Source: Sphingobacteriaceae bacterium
GTDB taxonomy: Bacteria > Bacteroidota > Bacteroidia > UBA7662
Assembly: GCA_030682795.1 (NCBI GenBank)
Contig: JAUXNJ010000013.1
Coordinates: 1-64,000, forward strand
DNA length: 64,000 bases
Reading direction: 5' to 3'
Below, piece by piece: positions 6,832 to 15,903 of the stretch. The notes below the pieces were generated by a model. It saw only the letters and a program-made list of their open reading frames with translations, was not told where the DNA came from and did no database searches. Numbering within the stretch: position 1 is the first letter of the stretch; every line of letters begins with the position of its first letter. The position numbers and the translations under genes were made by a program.

Positions 6832-7467
6832 TTAAGACCATGTTTCTGGTTTTTTCAGGGTGTAGCCATCTTTTTTCTTGACTTTTTCGGGAAATTGGTT
6901 GTCCAATAATTTCTTGCGGCCGATTATTAACGATCCCTTGGCTACCAATTCAACAGAATTATTGTAGCGATTTGGTGGAAAGGCCACAAAGACTCGTTTT
7001 TGCTTGAAGTTTTCGTGAATGGCTTTTATCGGCGGTACCAAATCACTATCTCCCGAAATAAGCATCGCCATATCATATTTATCTTGGTAAGCATCTATGA
7101 GCATTTGGGTGGCGATATTTACGTCAGTCATCTTTTCGTTGTATTTAGGCCAAAAATGAGCGCAATGCTTGCATACAATGCTGTCTTTTTGATAATGGCC
7201 ATAAAACATATGAATGTCTTCAGTTTCTAAGGCTTCAATGTAGGCAGTCTGACGGCGCTGTTTGCTGGGGTTGTTGCTTACCCTGCTCGTAAAATAATTG
7301 ATGCTGTGGAGTTCTTGATTGGGTTTCAATAGTGACAATGCAAGCGCTTTTAAATTGAGCCATTTGCAATTGTGATAGCCAGCTTCTAGCATGCCAAAAT
7401 AAAGGTTAAAGCCATCAACATACACCGTCACGCGCTCTTTTTCGACATTTGGTATTGCCTCATTCAT
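6832..7467 (-). CDS. NYN domain protein (LabA/DUF88-like, PIN-related RNase fold)
   Basis: 211 residues. Acidic residues expected in a NYN/PIN active site are visible: D18 in YVDGFNLYFG, D115 in EKMTDVNIATQM, and D140/D142 in SGDSDLVP. A CKHC pair (C99, C102) may bind metal. The C-terminus is Lys-rich (EKVKKKDGYTLKKPE), which fits RNA binding. Proteins of this family cleave or process RNA or act in silencing; the substrate here is not knowable from sequence. It is cytoplasmic and monocistronic. On the minus strand a weak TATAGTTG box lies just upstream of the start, overlapping the candidate small-RNA promoter on the other strand. Confidence 0.85.
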   Translation of the reverse strand: MNEAIPNVEKERVTVYVDGFNLYFGMLEAGYHNCKWLNLKALALSLLKPNQELHSINYFTSRVSNNPSKQRRQTAYIEALETEDIHMFYGHYQKDSIVCKHCAHFWPKYNEKMTDVNIATQMLIDAYQDKYDMAMLISGDSDLVPPIKAIHENFKQKRVFVAFPPNRYNNSVELVAKGSLIIGRKKLLDNQFPEKVKKKDGYTLKKPETWS

Positions 7468-7484
7468 TTTTTTACGTAATTTTG
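7455..7484 (+). promoter_or_regulatory. Plus-strand promoter for a candidate small RNA
   Basis: TTG (7455-7457), a 19-base spacer, then TAATTTTG (7477-7484), a full match to TAnnTTTG. The predicted start is about ten bases downstream, just before two tandem hairpins. The -33 part overlaps the 5' end of the NYN gene on the other strand. Confidence 0.45.
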
Positions 7485-7490
7485 CAACTA

Positions 7491-7549
7491 TAACATCGTT
7501 GGAGATAGCATCTCCAGCCCGACGCTCCGCAAGGAGCGTTTCTTTTTCT
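7491..7549 (+). ncRNA. Candidate two-hairpin small RNA with its own terminator
   Basis: Two perfect hairpins follow the promoter. The first is TGGAGAT (7500-7506), loop AGC, ATCTCCA (7510-7516). The second is ACGCTCC (7522-7528), a GNRA-type loop GCAA, GGAGCGT (7533-7539), followed by a T-rich run (TTTCTTTTTCT). Together they would give a stable transcript of about 50-60 nt with an intrinsic terminator. No reading frame is involved. The alternative is that the hairpins form the 5' leader of the NYN mRNA on the minus strand. Confidence 0.4.
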
Positions 7550-7784
7550 AGGCAATCTCAACGCGAGTAACCTTTCATGAATATGCTGAAGCTGCGCTCA
7601 GACATACAAAAATAACAAATAAAACAATCCGAGCTAGGTTTGCGACATTGCTAAGCGCCTTTTCCGTCTCTACTAGCTTGACGTTTTTCAGGCCATGCTC
7701 TTCAAAACTGATTTGAGAGATATCCAAACTCAAAGTAAAATACCTTGTTACCAGCATTAGCCGTAAAGGCCAAAAAGCAGGGGC

Positions 7785-7949
7785 ATGGGCAAAAGAACTT
7801 CGGTGAAAGACGTAAACGAGCTCGAAGATTTGAATGATTTGAGCAGTTTGGTAAAAGACAAGCGGCAACACAAAAGGGCCAGCGCAAAAAAGGAGCGCCG
7901 CAATCGGCATTATGTGAAGTTGTTGATCCGGCAGCAGCTGCAAGAATAA
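7785..7949 (+). CDS. 54-residue highly charged small protein
   Basis: ATG 7785 to TAA 7947-7949. The N-terminal half has acidic/hydrophobic spacing (VNELEDLNDLSSLVKD). The C-terminal half is strongly basic (KRQHKRASAKKERRNRHYVK), ending LLIRQQLQE. This looks like a helical nucleic-acid- or ribosome-associated peptide. Two longer minus-strand frames over the same bases have no protein-like composition, so I prefer this one. Function unknown. Confidence 0.55.
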   Translation: MGKRTSVKDVNELEDLNDLSSLVKDKRQHKRASAKKERRNRHYVKLLIRQQLQE

Positions 7950-8155
7950 AGCATTTTTTGCTAAACAAAGCTGGAGTTACACCTCTAAAACCAGTAGGGT
8001 TCCAAGTATTTCACATGTTGATTACATAAATTTCATACAGGTGCGATTTTGGGCATATCGATTCACACAAGCTTAATTTAGCCACAGGCTTAATTTACTT
8101 GGGCGTAAAATTCTAATAACATAGGTGGCGGACTTTTGGAGTTCAAACCATCGTT

Positions 8156-11100
8156 ATGAGAATCGATTTACGCACACTTCTTTTGACCCTTTTGTTGCTC
8201 GTTAGCAGTGAAGGAATGCAAGCCCAGGTCTTGCGGCATTATTGGAACTTTAATAACTCTGCAACCGAGGCTGAATTATTGGCCCCAACGTTGGGTACTG
8301 GAACCATTCAACACATTGTAGGAGGCACCAGTGTTATTCAAACCACCAGCAATACTGGGCAGGGTTTCGAAATCACCAATCCCAATGCACGTAACAACGA
8401 CGCTTCGGGTACCCATCTGCGCTTCAATAATCCTATTGGCGGCACCTTAGAATTTTCGCTGCCAACCGTTGGTTTACAGCAAATTACGATTAAGTACGCA
8501 ACACGCCGTTCAGGATCTGGCGCAGGGGTTCAATATATTCACTACAGTACCGATGGCAGCAATTTTGCTTTGTTCGATAGTATTTTTCCTGTCGACGGCA
8601 ATCCGACCATGCAAACGCTCAACTTTAGCGCTTTACCAGCTGTGAATAATAATGGCAATTTTAAACTAAGGTTAACCTTTGCCGCCGGTGCAGCTGGTAC
8701 CGTAGGTAACAATCGATTTGATAATTTTACCTTGGAAGGAAATGCGCTTCCAAGCTTGGTGCATTACTGGAATTTCAACAATTCAAGCAGTGAGTCGACC
8801 CTCTTAACACCCAATATAGGTAACGGCAGCATTCAGCACTTGCAAGGTGGCATCAGCGCTATTGCCATTACCAGCAATACTACCGGACAAGGTTTTGAAA
8901 TTACCAATCCCAATGCCCGCAATGGTGACCCAGCTGGCAGCCATCTGCGATTTAACGATCCCATTGGAGGCGCTTTGGTATTCAGTTTACCAACCCCAGG
9001 CGTGCAACAGGTTGTGATTAAGTATGCCACCCGCCGATCTGGTTCAGGTGCAGGTACTCAATTTGTGCACTATACCACAGATGGTACAAATTTTCAGTTT
9101 TTTGATAGCATTTTACCTGTGAATGGTGACCCAAGCTTACAAACCCTCAATTTTAGCAGCCTCACCGCAGTTGAAAACAATGCTAACTTCAAAATCCGAT
9201 TTACCTTTGCAGCAGGTGCTGGTGGCACCGTGGGTAATAATCGCTTTGATAACTTTACCTTAGAAGGGGTTACCGCCAATGCCGCTGTAGATACCTTTGC
9301 CCCAATCGCATTGCTGTTCCCTGCAAACAATAGCAGCGGTCAAGCAGTCAATATTCGTCCACGGATAACTTTTAACGAAAGTGTGCGCTTGGCTAGTGGA
9401 CAAAGCCTCACTACTGCCATTGCCGACACGGTTCTTCGTTTGTTCGCAACGGCTTCGAACCAAACGGTAGCCTTTGGCACACAACTTTCGGGCGATACCA
9501 TCACCGTTATCCCCGCTTCAAATTTACAGCCAGGCACCAGCTATACGCTCCAAATTCGCGATGGATTGTTAAGCGATTTGGCAGGCAATGCACTGGCAGC
9601 AGGCTATCAAAGCACTTTCAGCACCTTGGCCTTGCAAACGCAATTCCAGCCAGGTGATTTGCTACCAGTAGCCTATCGCATGAACGCAACAGGGACTCCT
9701 GATGCCGCCGCTTTTTTGACTTTTGTAGATATTTTACCTGGTACCATCATTAACGTTACGGATGCCAAGTACACCGATAATACACCTGCACAGTGCCCGG
9801 GTGGTTTGGTTTGGACAGCTCCAAGCACTGGCGTGAGTCGTGGTACGGTGATAGTTTTAGGCACCGATGCAGGTACAGCCTCTATAGGCACCCTCACGGG
9901 CAGCACTTTTGGTTTGAGCTCCGGTGGCGACCAGGTGATTTTATATACCGGTAGCAATACCCAACCTGCCTTTGTTTCTGCCTTGAGTGCCAACGCATGG
10001 GTGGCTAACAACACCAGCTGTGGTGGTAGTTTTAGCAAATTGCCAGCAGGTTTGGTAGATGGAGTTTCTGCTCTAAATTTAAGCACTGCACCAGGAAATG
10101 CCGCTGGATTGTCGGTGAATGCCTATTACAATGGACCTCAAATAGGTCCGGCTTTCCGCGACAGCATTTTATTGCCTGCCTATTGGGTAGTGGCTGGTAG
10201 CGGTACTCCAGCTCAAACGTGGCCAAATTGGTCGTTCCCCGGCCCACCTGCAGTAGCTTCGGCTAGGGTACTCACCAACAATACGTTGCAGGTTGCTTTT
10301 AACCAGGATATTTTATTCTCGTCCTTGACAGATACTGCCAATTATACCAATATTCCCGGATTGGTATCGATAAGCGGCACGAACAATGGCAGCTTACCAG
10401 ATACAGCTGTGCTGACTTTCAACCCAGGCTTTGTAAATGGCAGCAATTATACCTTGGTTGTGAACAATGTTCGTAACAGCAGCAACTTGGCCATGTCGCA
10501 GCCTTTCCAATTCAATTTTGCCTACAACACCACCATTTCTTTTGCCAGCAGATACTTGGTGGTAGATGAAAACGTGGGTACAGTGAGTTTGCCAATTAAT
10601 TTACAATTCCCTTCTGCAGCTAGTTTCCGCATTCGTTTGCGTTCGCAACTCACAGCAAACGCACAAGATCATGGCTTCGTAGCACAAACTGTGCAAATTA
10701 CCGGAAGCAGTCAGGGCAACCAATTGGTGCAGTTTACCATCAATGACGATATTTTGGTAGAAGATGACGAATACCTCATTTTTGAAATCGACAGTCTGCA
10801 AGGCGTTCAGCTGCAAGGCCCGAACTACTTCACACTATATATCCGCGATAACGACCGCAGCATGCCTGTACGAGATTCAGCGGTTACCATGACTTTAGTA
10901 AGCAGCTTCGACCCGTCTCCAACCGGCAGTACGACCGAAGTAGTGGTGTACGATAAATTGAGCCGCAGGTTGTTTGCCACCAGCTCCATCGAAAACCGCT
11001 TCGACATCATCAACTTTAACAACCCAGCCAACCCAACAACCATCAGCAGCGTGTCGATGGCGCCCTATGGTGGTCTTACCAGCATCGCAGTGAAGCCAGG

Positions 11101-14100
11101 CTTGGTGGCAGTAGCATCTCCCAACATCAACGAGCAATTACCAGGCAAAGTCGTGTTTTTTGATACTTTAGGTAATTACATCAGTCAAGTTACCGTAGGA
11201 TCCTTGCCCGATATGTTGGTGTTTAGTCCCGATGGCAACCGCCTCCTCGTAGCCAACGAAGGTCAACCCAATACAACCTTTACCGTCGATCCCGAAGGCT
11301 CTGTGAGCATCATCAATACTTCTGGAAGCACCATTACCCAATCCAATGTAACTACCCTCGATTTCACTGCTTTTAATGCGCAAGAAGCTAGCTTGATTGC
11401 AGCCGGGGTGAGAAAAGGTTCAACCATCGGCACCTTATCGCAAAATTTGGAGCCAGAATATATCGCGGTTTCAGATGACAATACCAAAGCTTGGGTTACC
11501 CTCCAGGAAAACAACAGCATTGCAGAAATCAATTTGCTGAACAATACCATCACCAGCATCAGAGGTTTGGGGCTGAAAGACAACAGCGTGCCAGGTAATG
11601 GCTTCGATGCATCCGACAATATCCCAGAAGTGTTGCTGGTAGCTTGGCCTACTAAAATGTACTATATGCCCGATGCCTTGGGACAGTTTACCGTAGGTGG
11701 CAATACCTATCTGGTTTCTGCCAATGAAGGCGATGAGCGCGAGTATAGTGCCTTAAATGAGCGTACTACCGTAGGTGCTGCTTCTACAGTGCTCGATCCA
11801 ATGGCTTTCCCGAATGGCGATATGCTCAAGGAGAACCATGCCATTGGTCGTTTACGCATTACTAATTTGAACGGCGACAACGATTCGGATGGCGATTACG
11901 ACAACCTCATTAACGTAGGCGCTCGTTCCTTCAGCATTTGGAACAGCCAAACAGGCACCCAAGTGTGGGATAGTAAAAACCAATTGGAAGTAATTACTCA
12001 ACTCGACCCTGTATTCGGCGCCTTGTTTAATGCCGATCACGAAAGCAATACGCGCAAAAACCGCAGCCGCTCTAAAGGTCCTGAGCCAGAAGGATTGGCA
12101 ATGGCCAAAGTTGGTAACAGGCACTTTGCCTTTATCGGCTTAGAGCGTATTGGTGGTGTAGTGGCTTATGAAGTAACCGACCCGACCGCACCTGTATTCA
12201 ATGGCTACCTCAACCCACGCAGTGTAAGCAGCGTAGCGGGCGACCGTGGTGCCGAAACCATGATTTACATTGCTGCAAATGAGAGTGCTAATGGCAAGCC
12301 TTACCTCGTCGTGGCCAATGAAATCAGCGGGACTTTAAGCATCATTGAGCTGAGCTTTAATGTGCAGCCACAAAACAACAGCTATACCCTCCAGATTTTG
12401 CATGCATCCGATATGGAAGGTGGATTGGATGCTCCGAAAGATGCTCCGAATTTTGCTGCGGTGATTGATAAATTGGAAGATGAGTTTGCCAATACGGTGA
12501 TTTTATCGAGTGGCGACAACTTCATTCCAAGTCCGTTTTTGAGCGCGGGTGAAGACCCAAGCTTGCAAACGCCTTTGCGCAATGCTACCAATTTGTTCTA
12601 CCCGGGCCAGCACTTGGTGCGTCCGGCGATTGGTCGCCCCGACATTGCCATCATGAACCTCATTGGTTTCAATGCAAGTGTGTTTGGTAACCACGAATTT
12701 GATTTGGGTACCGGGGAGCTCAACAGCATGATTGGTGTCGACATCCGTAACAATGGCGCCGACAAGCGTTGGGTGGGAGCACAGTTCCCGTACTTGAGCG
12801 CGAACTTGAACTTCTCGGCAGACGTGAACTTAAACTACTTGGTTACGGCCGATGGACAATTAGACACGGCCTTCCGTACCCCTGCCAACATCACCAACAA
12901 CAACCAAAAGAAGGGCATTGCCCGTTCAGCGGTCATTGAGCGTGGTGGTCAAAAAATCGGTATTGTAGGCGCCACTACCCAGGTATTGGCCACCATCAGC
13001 TCACCGGGTGCAACCACCATGGTTGGTCCATCTGTAAACGATATGCCTGCTTTGGCAGCGATTTTGCAGCCGGTAATCGACAGCCTGCGTTTTGGTCAGG
13101 GCATCAACAAAATCATCGTGCTCTCACACCTGCAGCAGTTGAGCTTGGAGCAAGCTTTAGCCCCATTGTTAACTGGTGTAGACGTAATCATTGCAGGTGG
13201 CTCGCACAGTTTGTTGGCCGATGCCAATGATATTTTGCGCCCTGGCGATGTAGCCGTAGGCACTTATCCGCAAATCCGCACGGGTGCCAACGGTCAGCCT
13301 ACCTTGTTGGTGAACACCGAGAGCGAATACAAATATGTTGGTCGCTTGGTGTTAGCATTTGATAGCCTGGGTGTAATTGATACCACGGCATTAAATCCAT
13401 TGATCAACGGCGCTTATGCCACCGACTCAGCTGGTGTAGCCCGCGTTTGGGGATCTTATGCAGCTGGCTTCCTGCCTGGCAGCAAGGGTGCAAACGTAAA
13501 AGCACTTACCGATGCGGTTCGGACGGTGATTGTAGCCAAGGATGGCAATGTGTTTGGTAAGTCAACGGTGTTCTTAGAAGGCCGTCGCGAGTTAACCCGC
13601 ACCGAAGAAACCAACTTGGGTAATTTGAGTTCCGATGCCAACTTGTGGCAGGCACGCCAGGTAGATCCAACCGTGACGCTTTCATTGAAGAATGGTGGTG
13701 GTATCCGTCAGGCGATGGGAACGGTGAATGCTGTAGGCAGCACCGTAACCTTGCAGCCAACGGCAGCCAACCCGGCAGCGGGCAAGCAACAGGGCGATAT
13801 TAGTCAATTAGACATTGAAAACGCCTTGCGCTTCAACAACCGTTTGAGTGTATTGACCATTCCTGTTACAGGTATCAAGGCGCTACTTGAGCATGGCTTG
13901 GCGCAAACAGCGCCTGGTGCAACACCTGGTCGCTTCCCACAAGTTGGTGGTATGGCCTTCAGCTATGACCCAACCTTGCCTGTAAACAGCCGCATCCGTT
14001 CGTTGGTGCGCATCGACTCAGCGGGCAATACGGTAGATACATTGGTGCGCAATGGACAGATCCACGGCAACCCGGCCCGTACCTACAAAATGGTTACCTT

Positions 14101-15697
14101 GAATTTCTTAGCAGGTGGTGGCGACGGTTATCCGTTTGCACCATATGCTGCCACGCGTGTTGATTTGGATACGGTGCTAACTGCTGCAGGCGGAGCAACT
14201 TTTACGGTGCCGGGCTCTGAGCAAGATGCCTTTGCAGAGTATATGTTGGTGAAGCATCCAGCCGCTACACCTTATGCTGTAGCCGACCGGCCAGCTGCGT
14301 TGGATACCCGTATTCAAGACTTGAGTCGTAGAAATGACAGCTTGTTGCCATTCGACATCGCAACCTTGTTAACGCCGGCCAACAACAGCCGCTTGGTTAC
14401 CAATCCAGGTAACACTACTGCAGTTCAAATCAGCTGGCTGCGTGCCCTCAATGCGCAATCGTACAAATGGTCACTGACCACCGCTGCCGGCAATTTTGCA
14501 CCAGGCTTGGTAAATCTGCTTTCAAACAACAACGGTACCGATACCGTGCTTACACTCACAGTAGGTGCGATTGATAATTTATTGGCCTCTTTAGGGGTGG
14601 CTGCAGGCGACTCAATCGATACTCGCTGGACGGTAAAAGCCTTCTACCGCAATGGAAGCGACAGTACCTTGGCCATGCCATTTAATTTGCGCTTGGTTCG
14701 TCAGCCAGTGCAATTGGGTGCGTTTAATTTGGTAGGTCCTGCCAACAATAGTCGTGTATTTACAGAGCCAACCAACAACACACCAATTGTGATCAACTGG
14801 CAGCAATCAGCAAACGCCCTCACATATGAGTGGTTGGTAGATTTCCCAACAGGAAACTTCAGTGCGCCAATTTTGACCTTGCCAGCTGCCAATGCAGGTG
14901 CCGATAGCTTCTTGGTCTTGTTGAATCGCTCGGTTGACTCCTTGTTGCAAAGTTTCTTAGTAAATCCAGGCGATTCATCCGAGTTAATTTGGACGGTACG
15001 CGCTACCAACGGCAATGTGAGTCGCTTGGCCAGTGCTCCTTTCAACATTCGCTTGGTGCGCAGTGCTCAAATTGCAGCCTTTAGTTTGATTGGACCAGCC
15101 AATAACGCTAGGGTAGAAGTGCGAGGACCAGCCAGCACGCCAGTGATCATTACTTGGCAAGCAGCTACCAGTCTTGCAACCGCCCCAATTCGCTACACCT
15201 GGTTGGCCGACCCTGCTGCTAATTTCAACTCGCCTTTGTTAAATTTCAGTTCCGACAATGCGGGCGCAGCCACCCAGTTGAGCCTCACCACAGGTGCCAT
15301 CGATACCATCTTAGCCAACGCAGGCATAGTAATTGGCGACAGTGTTACCTTGCAGTGGACCGTAGAAGCCCGCACGGGTGTAAGTTCAAGATTGGCAAGC
15401 AGCACTTTCAGCGTTCGCCTCATTCGCGTTGGACTCACCAGCAGTGTAGAGGCCCTCAATCAGGTACAACTGAAGCTGTACCCGAATCCAGCAACCGACC
15501 GTGTACACATCCGCACGGCTGGCGTTATCATGGAAACCATTACAGTTTACAGTCTCAACGGCAGTGAAATGTTGAAATTGCAGCCGCAAACCAATGAGGC
15601 AGCTATCGAGCTGGCTCATTTTGCAGCCGGCACCTATTTGGTGCGCATTCAAACGCCGGTAGGAGTTATCAACCGCCGCTTGGTGATCAATCGCTAA
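8156..15697 (+). CDS. Giant T9SS-secreted protein: choice-of-anchor I propeller, 5'-nucleotidase and SusE-like domains
   Basis: 2513 residues. In order: signal peptide (1-24); two tandem domains of about 170 residues beginning HYWNFNNS (about 28-196 and 202-370); Ig-like Big_5 domain (about 375-490); lamin-tail-like beta domain (about 495-690); Calx-beta-like domain (about 790-900); a choice-of-anchor-I-type propeller (about 910-1400); a metallophosphatase/5'-nucleotidase (about 1409-2050) with ILHASDMEGG, SGDN, GNHEFD near 1511, GGSHS near 1681 and NGGGIRQ near 1846; three SusE-like repeats (about 2065, 2189, 2309) each starting with PANN(S/A)R; and a C-terminal T9SS type A sorting domain (about 2434-2513, YPNPATDRVHI...RRLVINR). 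It is exported and probably surface-attached. The nucleotidase would release phosphate or nucleosides; its first motif is DxE rather than the usual DxH. A terminator follows directly. Confidence 0.9.
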   Translation: MRIDLRTLLLTLLLLVSSEGMQAQVLRHYWNFNNSATEAELLAPTLGTGTIQHIVGGTSVIQTTSNTGQGFEITNPNARNNDASGTHLRFNNPIGGTLEFSLPTVGLQQITIKYATRRSGSGAGVQYIHYSTDGSNFALFDSIFPVDGNPTMQTLNFSALPAVNNNGNFKLRLTFAAGAAGTVGNNRFDNFTLEGNALPSLVHYWNFNNSSSESTLLTPNIGNGSIQHLQGGISAIAITSNTTGQGFEITNPNARNGDPAGSHLRFNDPIGGALVFSLPTPGVQQVVIKYATRRSGSGAGTQFVHYTTDGTNFQFFDSILPVNGDPSLQTLNFSSLTAVENNANFKIRFTFAAGAGGTVGNNRFDNFTLEGVTANAAVDTFAPIALLFPANNSSGQAVNIRPRITFNESVRLASGQSLTTAIADTVLRLFATASNQTVAFGTQLSGDTITVIPASNLQPGTSYTLQIRDGLLSDLAGNALAAGYQSTFSTLALQTQFQPGDLLPVAYRMNATGTPDAAAFLTFVDILPGTIINVTDAKYTDNTPAQCPGGLVWTAPSTGVSRGTVIVLGTDAGTASIGTLTGSTFGLSSGGDQVILYTGSNTQPAFVSALSANAWVANNTSCGGSFSKLPAGLVDGVSALNLSTAPGNAAGLSVNAYYNGPQIGPAFRDSILLPAYWVVAGSGTPAQTWPNWSFPGPPAVASARVLTNNTLQVAFNQDILFSSLTDTANYTNIPGLVSISGTNNGSLPDTAVLTFNPGFVNGSNYTLVVNNVRNSSNLAMSQPFQFNFAYNTTISFASRYLVVDENVGTVSLPINLQFPSAASFRIRLRSQLTANAQDHGFVAQTVQITGSSQGNQLVQFTINDDILVEDDEYLIFEIDSLQGVQLQGPNYFTLYIRDNDRSMPVRDSAVTMTLVSSFDPSPTGSTTEVVVYDKLSRRLFATSSIENRFDIINFNNPANPTTISSVSMAPYGGLTSIAVKPGLVAVASPNINEQLPGKVVFFDTLGNYISQVTVGSLPDMLVFSPDGNRLLVANEGQPNTTFTVDPEGSVSIINTSGSTITQSNVTTLDFTAFNAQEASLIAAGVRKGSTIGTLSQNLEPEYIAVSDDNTKAWVTLQENNSIAEINLLNNTITSIRGLGLKDNSVPGNGFDASDNIPEVLLVAWPTKMYYMPDALGQFTVGGNTYLVSANEGDEREYSALNERTTVGAASTVLDPMAFPNGDMLKENHAIGRLRITNLNGDNDSDGDYDNLINVGARSFSIWNSQTGTQVWDSKNQLEVITQLDPVFGALFNADHESNTRKNRSRSKGPEPEGLAMAKVGNRHFAFIGLERIGGVVAYEVTDPTAPVFNGYLNPRSVSSVAGDRGAETMIYIAANESANGKPYLVVANEISGTLSIIELSFNVQPQNNSYTLQILHASDMEGGLDAPKDAPNFAAVIDKLEDEFANTVILSSGDNFIPSPFLSAGEDPSLQTPLRNATNLFYPGQHLVRPAIGRPDIAIMNLIGFNASVFGNHEFDLGTGELNSMIGVDIRNNGADKRWVGAQFPYLSANLNFSADVNLNYLVTADGQLDTAFRTPANITNNNQKKGIARSAVIERGGQKIGIVGATTQVLATISSPGATTMVGPSVNDMPALAAILQPVIDSLRFGQGINKIIVLSHLQQLSLEQALAPLLTGVDVIIAGGSHSLLADANDILRPGDVAVGTYPQIRTGANGQPTLLVNTESEYKYVGRLVLAFDSLGVIDTTALNPLINGAYATDSAGVARVWGSYAAGFLPGSKGANVKALTDAVRTVIVAKDGNVFGKSTVFLEGRRELTRTEETNLGNLSSDANLWQARQVDPTVTLSLKNGGGIRQAMGTVNAVGSTVTLQPTAANPAAGKQQGDISQLDIENALRFNNRLSVLTIPVTGIKALLEHGLAQTAPGATPGRFPQVGGMAFSYDPTLPVNSRIRSLVRIDSAGNTVDTLVRNGQIHGNPARTYKMVTLNFLAGGGDGYPFAPYAATRVDLDTVLTAAGGATFTVPGSEQDAFAEYMLVKHPAATPYAVADRPAALDTRIQDLSRRNDSLLPFDIATLLTPANNSRLVTNPGNTTAVQISWLRALNAQSYKWSLTTAAGNFAPGLVNLLSNNNGTDTVLTLTVGAIDNLLASLGVAAGDSIDTRWTVKAFYRNGSDSTLAMPFNLRLVRQPVQLGAFNLVGPANNSRVFTEPTNNTPIVINWQQSANALTYEWLVDFPTGNFSAPILTLPAANAGADSFLVLLNRSVDSLLQSFLVNPGDSSELIWTVRATNGNVSRLASAPFNIRLVRSAQIAAFSLIGPANNARVEVRGPASTPVIITWQAATSLATAPIRYTWLADPAANFNSPLLNFSSDNAGAATQLSLTTGAIDTILANAGIVIGDSVTLQWTVEARTGVSSRLASSTFSVRLIRVGLTSSVEALNQVQLKLYPNPATDRVHIRTAGVIMETITVYSLNGSEMLKLQPQTNEAAIELAHFAAGTYLVRIQTPVGVINRRLVINR
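8229..9270 (+). repeat. Intragenic tandem duplication (two domains of about 170 residues)
   Basis: The segments 8229-8752 and 8754-9270 encode two closely similar beta-rich domains. Both contain HYWNFNNS, GQGFEITNPNARN, HLRFN(N/D)PIGG, IKYATRRSGSGAG and GTVGNNRFDNFTLEG. DNA similarity is also evident by eye, so the duplication is fairly recent or kept by selection. Confidence 0.8.
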
Positions 15698-15718
15698 GCT
15701 GTTTCTAACCAATAAATA

Positions 15719-15751
15719 AGCCCCTGTCTGCAAAGGCAGGGGCTTTTTTTT
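15719..15751 (+). terminator. Rho-independent terminator of the giant T9SS gene
   Basis: AGCCCCTG (15719-15726) pairs with CAGGGGCT (15737-15744), followed by eight T residues ending at 15751. It begins 21 bases after the stop codon at 15697. Confidence 0.85.
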
Positions 15752-15903
15752 CAGGGAAAATTAATTTTGAATGTCCGATTTTCGGGTGGGAGAGGATGCT
15801 AGTTTATGGTTGAAATGACTAGGATAACTCGTGATTTTTTTTCTTCCTTTATTTAAATTGTAAAAAATACTATAACTTGTCCTTTCAAATTAAGAAATCT
15901 GTA

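Noticed and set aside
7575-7943. 122-residue minus-strand frame
   Set aside because: No recognisable domain and it overlaps the better-looking 54-residue plus-strand protein. Kept out, with some doubt.
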